Counted from the first letter of the stretch, positions 45,465 through 57,927 are shown. The stretch: 64,000 bases of DNA from Brachyhypopomus gauderio (GCF_052324685.1 NW_027506980.1:186001-250000); one strand, 5' to 3'. The notes: generated from the letters alone by a model not told the origin. Translations and numbers: made by a program.

Positions 45465-46618
45465 CAGATGCTGCTGTGCTTACATAGTTCTTCCTCAAAA
45501 GAAAAACCCAACAAGCACATTCCTCCTGTTTGCTGGCTTTTGATGAAATGAGCCAATGCATAAAGGATGCAACATCAATGTCACTCACACTTTTCTGCTA
45601 GCTTGTCTAAAATTCGCCCTTCCTTCAATTTCTCACTTGTCAAGACCTGCAGGTCTTCAAACAAAAGGTCAGTTTGTAGACCCTTTTCCTGTCAAAGTTT
45701 TGATCCTTTTGTCCACCAGTCATCGGAATGTGTATGATTTTCACCAGTTTACACAGTGTAGCTCCCTTGCCTTCAGTTGCAGGGTTATGTCCTCTTAGAT
45801 AAGACGCTTTTGAAATTATTTGTGAAAATGCACCCAAAACCTATTCAAAACAGATTTGATGGAAGCACTGCAGGAGCTGCTCCAAGACGCATTTTGTCCA
45901 GAAAATGTGCTATCATGAATGCATCCATATCACCAACACACATTTACAAACCAAACCATAGGCAATAAAATACATGAGTAAACTGATTTGTGGACCTTTG
46001 TGGCACTTGGTACTGCTGAGATCAGGATCATTACAGAGTTCAGCAATTATTTTCCCAACTAGGTCATTGATACATTGGAATCCCCAATGTTTTCTGGAAC
46101 AGAATAGGCTATGCCTTTCGGATGAGAATAAAAAAAGACTTCAAGAACCAAAAAAGAAGTTAAGCTGCCTTCAGCTGATGCACTCAGACTAAAGGGAAAC
46201 ACTTTAAATCCCAAGGTGAAATGCACATGCTCAAAATTTTATCAGGACAGAGTACATGTTTTACTTTGATATTAAGAGCGATCACTGGATTGTCTTCCAG
46301 TAAATTAATGTTTTCTTCCGCTACAAAACGTTTTTTCAACAACTATAAAGAGGCTATGCAACGAAACTGAGCTGAGATGTCAAGTGCCTTTAATGGTACA
46401 TTTTTGACCCCACTTCAAATGCTGCTGTTACCTGACCAGTTCGATTGTTAGTTTGCCAGATTCTCAATCTCTGGGATGTGAGATCATGCACCAGGTTTAG
46501 TGAATGTTTAAGGGTGAAGGTCTTTAGTTTCTGCACAAATTCCACAAACATAGCTCAGGTCCTGCTCAACATGTCAACATGTGCCGACAGCAAGTGCCTT
46601 TGGGGTCCTACAAAAATC

Positions 46619-46691
46619 GCCCGGCTAGCTCAGTCGGTAGAGCATGAGACTCTTAATCTCAGGGTCGTGGGTTCGAGCCCCACGTTGGGCG
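46619..46691 (+). tRNA. TRK-CTT: tRNA-Lys(CUU), unit 29, canonical
   Basis: No change. The upstream spacer has TGTGCCGAC (G-to-C near 46584), shared only with unit 33. Confidence 0.97.
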
Positions 46692-46780
46692 AGAGGCTGA
46701 TTTGTTTGAGTGAAATGTTGAAATTTAGTTAATCTGTTTGCACAAAATACGTCTAAAAAAGAAGAGAAAGGAACATACAT

Positions 46781-46807
46781 CGTCCCTGAGTGGGCTCGAA
46801 CCACCAT

Positions 46808-46848
<41 letters not shown>

Positions 46849-46854
46849 AGAGAC
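46781..46854 (-). tRNA. TRN-GTT: tRNA-Asn(GUU), unit 29, U65 variant
   Basis: G49-U65 wobble (a at 46789). ACACAGAGTA and CATAACAG spacer markers follow. Confidence 0.96.
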
Positions 46855-48008
46855 CAGATGCTGCTGTGCTTACATAGTTCTTCCTCAAAAGAAAAACCCA
46901 ACAAGCACATTCCTCCTGTTTGCTGGCTTTTGATGAAATGAGCCAATGCATAAAGGATGCAACATCAATGTCACTCACACTTTTCTGCTAGCTTGTCTAA
47001 AATTCGCCCTTCCTTCAATTTCTCACTTGTCAAGACCTGCAGGTCTTCAAACAAAAGGTCAGTTTGTAGACCCTTTTCCTGTCAAAGTTTTGATCCTTTT
47101 GTCCACCAGTCATCGGAATGTGTATGATTTTCACCAGTTTACACAGAGTAGCTCCCTTGCTTTCAGTTGCAGGGTTATGTCCTCTTAGATAAGACGCTTT
47201 TGAAATTATTTGTGAAAATGCACCCAAAACCTATTCAAAACAGATTTGATGGAAGCACTGCAGGAGCTGCTCCAAGACGCATTTTGTCCAGAAAATGTGC
47301 TATCATGAATGCATCCATATCACCAACACACATTTACAAACCAAACCATAGGCAATAAAATACATGAGTAAACTGATTTGTGGACCTTTGTGGCACTTGG
47401 TACTGCTGAGATCAGGATCATAACAGAGTTCAGCAATTATTTTCCCAACTAGGTCATTGATACATTGGAATCCCCAATGTTTTCTGGAACAGAATAGGCT
47501 ATGCCTTTCGGATGAGAATAAAAAAAGACTTCAAGAACCAAAAAAGAAGTTAAGCTGCCTTCAGCTGATGCACTCAGACTAAAGGGAAACACTTTAAATC
47601 CCAAGGTGAAATGCACATGCTCAAAATTTTATCAGGACAGAGTACATGTTTTACTTTGATATTAAGAGCGATCACTGGATTGTCTTCCAGTAAATTAATG
47701 TTTTCTTCCGCTACAAAACGTTTTTTCAACAACTATAAAGAGGCTATGCAACGAAACTGAGCTGAGATGTCAAGTGCCTTTAATGGTACCTTTTTGACCC
47801 CACTTCAAATGCTGCTGTTACCTGACCAGTTCGATTGTTGATTTGCCAGATTCTCAATCTCTGGGATGTGAGATCATGCACCAGGTTTAGTGAATGTTTA
47901 AGGGTGAAGGTCTTTAATTTCTGCACAAATTCCACAAACATAGCTCAGGTCCTGCTCAACATGTCAACATGTGGCGACAGCAAGTGCCTTTGGGGTCCTA
48001 CAAAAATC

Positions 48009-48081
48009 GCCCGGCTAGCTCAGTCAGTAGAGCATGAGACTCTTAATCTCAGGGTCGTGGGTTCGAGCCCCATGTTGGGCG
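48009..48081 (+). tRNA. TRK-CTT: tRNA-Lys(CUU), unit 30, A18/U65 variant
   Basis: Same changes as unit 12. The spacer is mosaic: GCTGAGATG with GGTACC and GTTGATTTG. Confidence 0.93.
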
Positions 48082-48170
48082 AGAGGCTGATTTGTTTGAG
48101 TGAAATGTTGAAATTTAGTTAATCTGTTTGCACAAAATACGTCTAAAAAAGAAGAGAAAGGAACATACAT

Positions 48171-48197
48171 CGTCCCTGGGTGGGCTCGAACCACCAT

Positions 48198-48238
<41 letters not shown>

Positions 48239-48244
48239 AGAGAC
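48171..48244 (-). tRNA. TRN-GTT: tRNA-Asn(GUU), unit 30, canonical
   Basis: Same as unit 3. Confidence 0.97.
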
Positions 48245-49398
48245 CAGATGCTGCTGTGCTTACATAGTTCTTCCTCAAAAGAAAAACCCAACAAGCACAT
48301 TCCTCCTGTTTGCTGGCTTTTGATGAAATGAGCCAATGCATAAAGGATGCAACATCAATGTCACTCACACTTTTCTGCTAGCTTGTCTAAAATTCGCCCT
48401 TCCTTCAATTTCTCACTTGTCAAGACCTGCAGGTCTTCAAACAAAAGGTCAGTTTGTAGACCCTTTTCCTGTCAAAGTTTTGATCCTTTTGTCCACCAGT
48501 CATCGGAATGTGTATGATTTTCACCAGTTTACACAGTGTAGCTCCCTTGCCTTCAGTTGCAGGGTTATGTCGTCTTAGATAAGACGCTTTTGAAATTATT
48601 TGTGAAAATGCACCCAAAACCTATTCAAAACAGATTTGATGGAAGCACTGCAGGAGCTGCTCCAAGACGCATTTTGTCCAGAAAATGTGCTATCATGAAT
48701 GCATCCATATCACCAACACACATTTACAAACCAAACCATAGGCAATAAAATACATGAGTAAACTGATTTGTGGACCTTTGTGGCACTTGGTACTGCTGAG
48801 ATCAGGATCATTACAGAGTTCAGCAATTATTTTCCCAACTAGGTCATTGATACATTGGAATCCCCAATGTTTTCTGGAACAGAATAGGCTATGCCTTTCG
48901 GATGAGAATAAAAAAAGACTTCAAGAACCAAAAAAGAAGTTAAGCTGCCTTCAGCTGATGTACTCAGACTAAAGGGAAACACTTTAAATCCCAAGGTGAA
49001 ATGCACATGCTCAAAATTTTATCAGGACAGAGTACATGTTTTACTTTGATATTAAGAGCGATCACTGGATTGTCTTCCAGTAAATTAATGTTTTCTTCCG
49101 CTACAAAACGTTTTTTCAACAACTATAAAGAGGCTATGCAACGAAACTGAGCTGAGATGTCAAGTGCCTTTAATGGTACATTTTTGACCCCACTTCAAAT
49201 GCTGCTGTTACCTGACCAGTTCGATTGTTAGTTTGCCAGATTCTCAATCTCTGGGATGTGAGATCATGCACCAGGTTTAGTGAATGTTTAAGGGTGAAGG
49301 TCTTTAGTTTCTGCACAAATTCCACAAACATAGCTCAGGTCCTGCTCAACATGTCAACATGTGGCGACAGCAAGTGCCTTTGGGGTCCTACAAAAATC

Positions 49399-49471
49399 GC
49401 CCGGCTAGCTCAGTCGGTAGAGCATGAGACTCTTAATCTCAGGGTCGTGGGTTCGAGCCCCACGTTGGGCG
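49399..49471 (+). tRNA. TRK-CTT: tRNA-Lys(CUU), unit 31, canonical
   Basis: No change from unit 1. Confidence 0.97.
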
Positions 49472-49560
49472 AGAGGCTGATTTGTTTGAGTGAAATGTTG
49501 AAATTTAGTTAATCTGTTTGCACAAAATACGTCTAAAAAAGAAGAGAAAGGAACATACAT

Positions 49561-49587
49561 CGTCCCTGAGTGGGCTCGAACCACCAT

Positions 49588-49628
<41 letters not shown>

Positions 49629-49634
49629 AGAGAC
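49561..49634 (-). tRNA. TRN-GTT: tRNA-Asn(GUU), unit 31, U65 variant
   Basis: G49-U65 wobble (a at 49569). Spacer family as units 27, 29 and 33. Confidence 0.96.
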
Positions 49635-50788
49635 CAGATGCTGCTGTGCTTACATAGTTCTTCCTCAAAAGAAAAACCCAACAAGCACATTCCTCCTGTT
49701 TGCTGGCTTTTGATGAAATGAGCCAATGCATAAAGGATGCAACATCAATGTCACTCACACTTTTCTGCTAGCTTGTCTAAAATTCGCCCTTCCTTCAATT
49801 TCTCACTTGTCAAGACCTGCAGGTCTTCAAACAAAAGGTCAGTTTGTAGACCCTTTTCCTGTCAAAGTTTTGATCCTTTTGTCCACCAGTCATCGGAATG
49901 TGTATGATTTTCACCAGTTTACACAGAGTAGCTCCCTTGCTTTCAGTTGCAGGGTTATGTCCTCTTAGATAAGACGCTTTTGAAATTATTTGTGAAAATG
50001 CACCCAAAACCTATTCAAAACAGATTTGATGGAAGCACTGCAGGAGCTGCTCCAAGACGCATTTTGTCCAGAAAATGTGCTATCATGAATGCATCCATAT
50101 CACCAACACACATTTACAAACCAAACCATAGGCAATAAAATACATGAGTAAACTGATTTGTGGACCTTTGTGGCACTTGGTACTGCTGAGATCAGGATCA
50201 TAACAGAGTTCAGCAATTATTTTCCCAACTAGGTCATTGATACATTGGAATCCCCAATGTTTTCTGGAACAGAATAGGCTATGCCTTTCGGATGAGAATA
50301 AAAAAAGACTTCAAGAACCAAAAAAGAAGTTAAGCTGCCTTCAGCTGATGTACTCAGACTAAAGGGAAACACTTTAAATCCCAAGGTGAAATGCACATGC
50401 TCAAAATTTTATCAGGACAGAGTACATGTTTTACTTTGATATTAAGAGCGATCACTAGATTGTCTTCCAGTAAATTAATGTTTTCTTCCGCTACAAAACG
50501 TTTTTTCAACAACTATAAAGAGGCTATGCAACGAAACTGAGCTGGGATGTCAAGTGCCTTTAATGGTACCTTTTTGACCCCACTTCAAATGCTGCTGTTA
50601 CCTGACCAGTTCGATTGTTAGTTTGCCAGATTCTCAATCTCTGGGATGTGAGATCATGCACCAGGTTTAGTGAATGTTTAAGGGTGAAGGTCTTTAATTT
50701 CTGCACAAATTCCACAAACATAGCTCAGGTCCTGCTCAACATGTCAACATGTGGCGACAGCAAGTGCCTTTGGGGTCCTACAAAAATC

Positions 50789-50861
50789 GCCCGGCGAGCT
50801 CAGTCGGTAGAGCATGAGACTCTTAATCTCAGGGTCGTGGGTTCGAGCCCCACGTTGGGCG
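50789..50861 (+). tRNA. TRK-CTT: tRNA-Lys(CUU), unit 32, G8 variant
   Basis: U8-to-G at 50796. It lies exactly four units (5,560 bp) after unit 28. Confidence 0.93.
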
Positions 50862-50950
50862 AGAGGCTGATTTGTTTGAGTGAAATGTTGAAATTTAGTT
50901 AATCTGTTTGCACAAAATACGTCTAAAAAAGAAGAGAAAGGAACATACAT

Positions 50951-50977
50951 CGTCCCTGGGTGGGCTCGAACCACCAT

Positions 50978-51018
<41 letters not shown>

Positions 51019-51024
51019 AGAGAC
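50951..51024 (-). tRNA. TRN-GTT: tRNA-Asn(GUU), unit 32, canonical
   Basis: Same as unit 3. Confidence 0.97.
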
Positions 51025-52178
51025 CAGATGCTGCTGTGCTTACATAGTTCTTCCTCAAAAGAAAAACCCAACAAGCACATTCCTCCTGTTTGCTGGCTTT
51101 TGATGAAATGAGCCAATGCATAAAGGATGCAACATCAATGTCACTCACACTTTTCTGCTAGCTTGTCTAAAATTCGCCCTTCCTTCAATTTCTCACTTGT
51201 CAAGACCTGCAGGTCTTCAAACAAAAGGTCAGTTTGTAGACCCTTTTCCTGTCAAAGTTTTGATCCTTTTGTCCACCAGTCATCGGAATGTGTATGATTT
51301 TCACCAGTTTACACAGTGTAGCTCCCTTGCCTTCAGTTGCAGGGTTATGTCCTCTTAGATAAGACGCTTTTGAAATTATTTGTGAAAATGCACCCAAAAC
51401 CTATTCAAAACAGATTTGATGGAAGCACTGCAGGAGCTGCTCCAAGACGCATTTTGTCCAGAAAATGTGCTATCATGAATGCATCCATATCACCAACACA
51501 CATTTACAAACCAAACCATAGGCAATAAAATACATGAGTAAACTGATTTGTGGACCTTTGTGGCACTTGGTACTGCTGAGATCAGGATCATTACAGAGTT
51601 CAGCAATTATTTTCCCAACTAGGTCATTGATACATTGGAATCCCCAATGTTTTCTGGAACAGAATAGGCTATGCCTTTCGGATGAGAATAAAAAAAGACT
51701 TCAAGAACCAAAAAAGAAGTTAAGCTGCCTTCAGCTGATGCACTCAGACTAAAGGGAAACACTTTAAATCCCAAGGTGAAATGCACATGCTCAAAATTTT
51801 ATCAGGACAGAGTACATGTTTTACTTTGATATTAAGAGCGATCACTGGATTGTCTTCCAGTAAATTAATGTTTTCTTCCGCTACAAAACGTTTTTTCAAC
51901 AACTATAAAGAGGCTATGCAACGAAACTGAGCTGAGATGTCAAGTGCCTTTAATGGTACATTTTTGACCCCACTTCAAATGCTGCTGTTACCTGACCAGT
52001 TCGATTGTTAGTTTGCCAGATTCTCAATCTCTGGGATGTGAGATCATGCACCAGGTTTAGTGAATGTTTAAGGGTGAAGGTCTTTAGTTTCTGCACAAAT
52101 TCCACAAACATAGCTCAGGTCCTGCTCAACATGTCAACATGTGCCGACAGCAAGTGCCTTTGGGGTCCTACAAAAATC

Positions 52179-52251
52179 GCCCGGCTAGCTCAGTCGGTAG
52201 AGCATGAGACTCTTAATCTCAGGGTCGTGGGTTCGAGCCCCACGTTGGGCG
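52179..52251 (+). tRNA. TRK-CTT: tRNA-Lys(CUU), unit 33, canonical
   Basis: No change. The TGTGCCGAC spacer marker is shared with unit 29. Confidence 0.97.
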
Positions 52252-52340
52252 AGAGGCTGATTTGTTTGAGTGAAATGTTGAAATTTAGTTAATCTGTTTG
52301 CACAAAATACGTCTAAAAAAGAAGAGAAAGGAACATACAT

Positions 52341-52367
52341 CCTCCCTGAGTGGGCTCGAACCACCAT

Positions 52368-52408
<41 letters not shown>

Positions 52409-52414
52409 AGAGAC
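52341..52414 (-). tRNA. TRN-GTT: tRNA-Asn(GUU), unit 33, G72/U65 variant
   Basis: C72-to-G (c at 52342) gives a G1-G72 mismatch at the end of the acceptor stem; U65 wobble also present. Confidence 0.92.
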
Positions 52415-53568
52415 CAGATGCTGCTGTGCTTACATAGTTCTTCCTCAAAAGAAAAACCCAACAAGCACATTCCTCCTGTTTGCTGGCTTTTGATGAAATG
52501 AGCCAATGCATAAAGGATGCAACATCAATGTCACTCACACTTTTCTGCTAGCTTGTCTAAAATTCGCCCTTCCTTCAATTTCTCACTTGTCAAGACCTGC
52601 AGGTCTTCAAACAAAAGGTCAGTTTGTAGACCCTTTTCCTGTCAAAGTTTTGATCCTTTTGTCCACCAGTCATCGGAATGTGTATGATTTTCACCAGTTT
52701 ACACAGAGTAGCTCCCTTGCTTTCAGTTGCAGGGTTATGTCCTCTTAGATAAGACGCTTTTGAAATTATTTGTGAAAATGCACCCAAAACCTATTCAAAA
52801 CAGATTTGATGGAAGCACTGCAGGAGCTGCTCCAAGACGCATTTTGTCCAGAAAATGTGCTATCATGAATGCATCCATATCACCAACACACATTTACAAA
52901 CCAAACCATAGGCAATAAAATACATGAGTAAACTGATTTGTGGACCTTTGTGGCACTTGGTACTGCTGAGATCAGGATCATAACAGAGTTCAGCAATTAT
53001 TTTCCCAACTAGGTCATTGATACATTGGAATCCCCAATGTTTTCTGGAACAGAATAGGCTATGCCTTTCGGATGAGAATAAAAAAAGACTTCAAGAACCA
53101 AAAAAGAAGTTAAGCTGCCTTCAGCTGATGCACTCAGACTAAAGGGAAACACTTTAAATCCCAAGGTGAAATGCACATGCTCAAAATTTTATCAGGACAG
53201 AGTACATGTTTTACTTTGATATTAAGAGCGATCACTGGATTGTCTTCCAGTAAATTAATGTTTTCTTCCGCTACAAAACGTTTTTTCAACAACTATAAAG
53301 AGGCTATGCAACGAAACTGAGCTGAGATGTCAAGTGCCTTTAATGGTACCTTTTTGACCCCACTTCAAATGCTGCTGTTACCTGACCAGTTCGATTGTTG
53401 ATTTGCCAGATTCTCAATCTCTGGGATGTGAGATCATGCACCAGGTTTAGTGAATGTTTAAGGGTGAAGGTCTTTAATTTCTGCACAAATTCCACAAACA
53501 TAGCTCAGGTCCTGCTCAACATGTCAACATGTGGCGACAGCAAGTGCCTTTGGGGTCCTACAAAAATC

Positions 53569-53641
53569 GCCCGGCTAGCTCAGTCAGTAGAGCATGAGAC
53601 TCTTAATCTCAGGGTCGTGGGTTCGAGCCCCATGTTGGGCG
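53569..53641 (+). tRNA. TRK-CTT: tRNA-Lys(CUU), unit 34, A18/U65 variant
   Basis: Same changes as unit 12; same mosaic spacer as unit 30. Confidence 0.93.
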
Positions 53642-53730
53642 AGAGGCTGATTTGTTTGAGTGAAATGTTGAAATTTAGTTAATCTGTTTGCACAAAATAC
53701 GTCTAAAAAAGAAGAGAAAGGAACATACAT

Positions 53731-53757
53731 CGTCCCTGGGTGGGCTCGAACCACCAT

Positions 53758-53798
<41 letters not shown>

Positions 53799-53804
53799 AG
53801 AGAC
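53731..53804 (-). tRNA. TRN-GTT: tRNA-Asn(GUU), unit 34, canonical
   Basis: Same as unit 3. Unlike other A18 units, the spacer has CCTCTTA, not CGTCTTA. Confidence 0.97.
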
Positions 53805-54958
53805 CAGATGCTGCTGTGCTTACATAGTTCTTCCTCAAAAGAAAAACCCAACAAGCACATTCCTCCTGTTTGCTGGCTTTTGATGAAATGAGCCAATGCA
53901 TAAAGGATGCAACATCAATGTCACTCACACTTTTCTGCTAGCTTGTCTAAAATTCGCCCTTCCTTCAATTTCTCACTTGTCAAGACCTGCAGGTCTTCAA
54001 ACAAAAGGTCAGTTTGTAGACCCTTTTCCTGTCAAAGTTTTGATCCTTTTGTCCACCAGTCATCGGAATGTGTATGATTTTCACCAGTTTACACAGTGTA
54101 GCTCCCTTGCCTTCAGTTGCAGGGTTATGTCCTCTTAGATAAGACGCTTTTGAAATTATTTGTGAAAATGCACCCAAAACCTATTCAAAACAGATTTGAT
54201 GGAAGCACTGCAGGAGCTGCTCCAAGACGCATTTTGTCCAGAAAATGTGCTATCATGAATGCATCCATATCACCAACACACATTTACAAACCAAACCATA
54301 GGCAATAAAATACATGAGTAAACTGATTTGTGGACCTTTGTGGCACTTGGTACTGCTGAGATCAGGATCATTACAGAGTTCAGCAATTATTTTCCCAACT
54401 AGGTCATTGATACATTGGAATCCCCAATGTTTTCTGGAACAGAATAGGCTATGCCTTTCGGATGAGAATAAAAAAAGACTTCAAGAACCAAAAAAGAAGT
54501 TAAGCTGCCTTCAGCTGATGTACTCAGACTAAAGGGAAACACTTTAAATCCCAAGGTGAAATGCACATGCTCAAAATTTTATCAGGACAGAGTACATGTT
54601 TTACTTTGATATTAAGAGCGATCACTGGATTGTCTTCCAGTAAATTAATGTTTTCTTCCGCTACAAAACGTTTTTTCAACAACTATAAAGAGGCTATGCA
54701 ACGAAACTGAGCTGGGATGTCAAGTGCCTTTAATGGTACCTTTTTGACCCCACTTCAAATGCTGCTGTTACCTGACCAGTTCGATTGTTAGTTTGCCAGA
54801 TTCTCAATCTCTGGGATGTGAGATCATGCACCAGGTTTAGTGAATGTTTAAGGGTGAAGGTCTTTAATTTCTGCACAAATTCCACAAACATAGCTCAGGT
54901 CCTGCTCAACATGTCAACATGTGGCGACAGCAAGTGCCTTTGGGGTCCTACAAAAATC

Positions 54959-55031
54959 GCCCGGCTAGCTCAGTCGGTAGAGCATGAGACTCTTAATCTC
55001 AGGGTCGTGGGTTCGAGCCCCACGTTGGGCG
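54959..55031 (+). tRNA. TRK-CTT: tRNA-Lys(CUU), unit 35, canonical
   Basis: No change from unit 1. Confidence 0.97.
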
Positions 55032-55120
55032 AGAGGCTGATTTGTTTGAGTGAAATGTTGAAATTTAGTTAATCTGTTTGCACAAAATACGTCTAAAAAA
55101 GAAGAGAAAGGAACATACAT

Positions 55121-55147
55121 CGTCCCTGGGTGGGCTCGAACCAGCAT

Positions 55148-55188
<41 letters not shown>

Positions 55189-55194
55189 AGAGAC
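55121..55194 (-). tRNA. TRN-GTT: tRNA-Asn(GUU), unit 35, C50 variant
   Basis: C50-C64 mismatch (g at 55144). Last C50 copy in the window. Confidence 0.95.
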
Positions 55195-56348
55195 CAGATG
55201 CTGCTGTGCTTACATAGTTCTTCCTCAAAAGAAAAACCCAACAAGCACATTCCTCCTGTTTGCTGGCTTTTGATGAAATGAGCCAATGCATAAAGGATGC
55301 AACATCAATGTCACTCACACTTTTCTGCTAGCTTGTCTAAAATTCGCCCTTCCTTCAATTTCTCACTTGTCAAGACCTGCAGGTCTTCAAACAAAAGGTC
55401 AGTTTGTAGACCCTTTTCCTGTCAAAGTTTTGATCCTTTTGTCCACCAGTCATCGGAATGTGTATGATTTTCACCAGTTTACACAGTGTAGCTCCCTTGC
55501 CTTCAGTTGCAGGGTTATGTCCTCTTAGATAAGACGCTTTTGAAATTATTTGTGAAAATGCACCCAAAACCTATTCAAAACAGATTTGATGGAAGCACTG
55601 CAGGAGCTGCTCCAAGACGCATTTTGTCCAGAAAATGTGCTATCATGAATGCATCCATATCACCAACACACATTTACAAACCAAACCATAGGCAATAAAA
55701 TACATGAGTAAACTGATTTGTGGACCTTTGTGGCACTTGGTACTGCTGAGATCAGGATCATTACAGAGTTCAGCAATTATTTTCCCAACTAGGTCATTGA
55801 TACATTGGAATCCCCAATGTTTTCTGAAACAGAATAGGCTATGCCTTTCGGATGAGAATAAAAAAAGACTTCAAGAACCAAAAAAGAAGTTAAGCTGCCT
55901 TCAGCTGATGCACTCAGACTAAAGGGAAACACTTTAAATCCCAAGGTGAAATGCACATGCTCAAAATTTTATCAGGACAGAGTACATGTTTTACTTTGAT
56001 ATTAAGAGCGATCACTGGATTGTCTTCCAGTAAATTAATGTTTTCTTCCGCTACAAAACGTTTTTTCAACAACTATAAAGAGGCTATGCAACGAAACTGA
56101 GCTGAGATGTCAAGTGCCTTTAATGGTACATTTTTGACCCCACTTCAAATGCTGCTGTTACCTGACCAGTTCGATTGTTAGTTTGCCAGATTCTCAATCT
56201 CTGGGATGTGAGATCATGCACCAGGTTTAGTGAATGTTTAAGGGTGAAGGTCTTTAGTTTCTGCACAAATTCCACAAACATAGCTCAGGTCCTGCTCAAC
56301 ATGTCAACATGTGGCGACAGCAAGTGCCTTTGGGGTCCTACAAAAATC

Positions 56349-56421
56349 GCCCGGCTAGCTCAGTCGGTAGAGCATGAGACTCTTAATCTCAGGGTCGTGG
56401 GTTCGAGCCCCACGTTGGGCG
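56349..56421 (+). tRNA. TRK-CTT: tRNA-Lys(CUU), unit 36, canonical
   Basis: No change. The upstream spacer has TTTCTGAAAC (near 55826), shared with unit 39. Confidence 0.97.
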
Positions 56422-56510
56422 AGAGGCTGATTTGTTTGAGTGAAATGTTGAAATTTAGTTAATCTGTTTGCACAAAATACGTCTAAAAAAGAAGAGAAAG
56501 GAACATACAT

Positions 56511-56537
56511 CGTCCCTGGGTGGGCTCGAACCACCAT

Positions 56538-56578
<41 letters not shown>

Positions 56579-56584
56579 AGAGAC
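56511..56584 (-). tRNA. TRN-GTT: tRNA-Asn(GUU), unit 36, canonical
   Basis: Same as unit 3. Confidence 0.97.
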
Positions 56585-57738
56585 CAGATGCTGCTGTGCT
56601 TACATAGTTCTTCCTCAAAAGAAAAACCCAACAAGCACATTCCTCCTGTTTGCTGGCTTTTGATGAAATGAGCCAATGCATAAAGGATGCAACATCAATG
56701 TCACTCACACTTTTCTGCTAGCTTGTCTAAAATTCGCCCTTCCTTCAATTTCTCACTTGTCAAGACCTCCAGGTCTTCAAACAAAAGGTCAGTTTGTAGA
56801 CCCTTTTCCTGTCAAAGTTTTGATCCTTTTGTCCACCAGTCATCGGAATGTGTATGATTTTCACCAGTTTACACAGTGTAGCTCCCTTGCCTTCAGTTGC
56901 AGGGTTATGTCGTCTTAGATAAGACGCTTTTGAAATTATTTGTGAAAATGCACCCAAAACCTATTCAAAACAGATTTGATGGAAGCACTGCAGGAGCTGC
57001 TCCAAGACGCATTTTGTCCAGAAAATGTGCTATCATGAATGCATCCATATCACCAACACACATTTACAAACCAAACCATAGGCAATAAAATACATGAGTA
57101 AACTGATTTGTGGACCTTTGTGGCACTTGGTACTGCTGAGATCAGGATCATTACAGAGTTCAGCAATTATTTTCCCAACTAGGTCATTGATACATTGGAA
57201 TCCCCAATGTTTTCTGGAACAGAAAAGGCTATGCCTTTCGGATGAGAATAAAAAAAGACTTCAAGAACCAAAAAAGAAGTTAAGCTGCCTTCAGCTGATG
57301 TACTCAGACTAAAGGGAAACACTTTAAATCCCAAGGTGAAATGCACATGCTCAAAATTTTATCAGGACAGAGTACATGTTTTACTTTGATATTAAGAGCG
57401 ATCACTGGATTGTCTTCCAGTAAATTAATGTTTTCTTCCGCTACAAAACGTTTTTTCAACAACTATAAAGAGGCTATGCAACGAAACTGAGCTGGGATGT
57501 CAAGTGCCTTTAATGGTACCTTTTTGACCCCACTTCAAATGCTGCTGTTACCTGACCAGTTCGATTGTTAGTTTGCCAGATTCTCAATCTCTGGGATGTG
57601 AGATCATGCACCAGGTTTAGTGAATGTTTAAGGGTGAAGGTCTTTAATTTCTGCACAAATTCCACAAACATAGCTCAGGTCCTGCTCAACATGTCAACAT
57701 GTGGCGACAGCAAGTGCCTTTGGGGTCCTACAAAAATC

Positions 57739-57811
57739 GCCCGGCTAGCTCAGTCGGTAGAGCATGAGACTCTTAATCTCAGGGTCGTGGGTTCGAGCCC
57801 CACGTTGGGCG
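57739..57811 (+). tRNA. TRK-CTT: tRNA-Lys(CUU), unit 37, canonical
   Basis: No change. The upstream spacer has CAGAAAAGG (near 57225), shared with unit 40. Confidence 0.97.
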
Positions 57812-57900
57812 AGAGGCTGATTTGTTTGAGTGAAATGTTGAAATTTAGTTAATCTGTTTGCACAAAATACGTCTAAAAAAGAAGAGAAAGGAACATACAT

Positions 57901-57927
57901 CGTCCCTGGGTGGGCTCGAACCACCAT

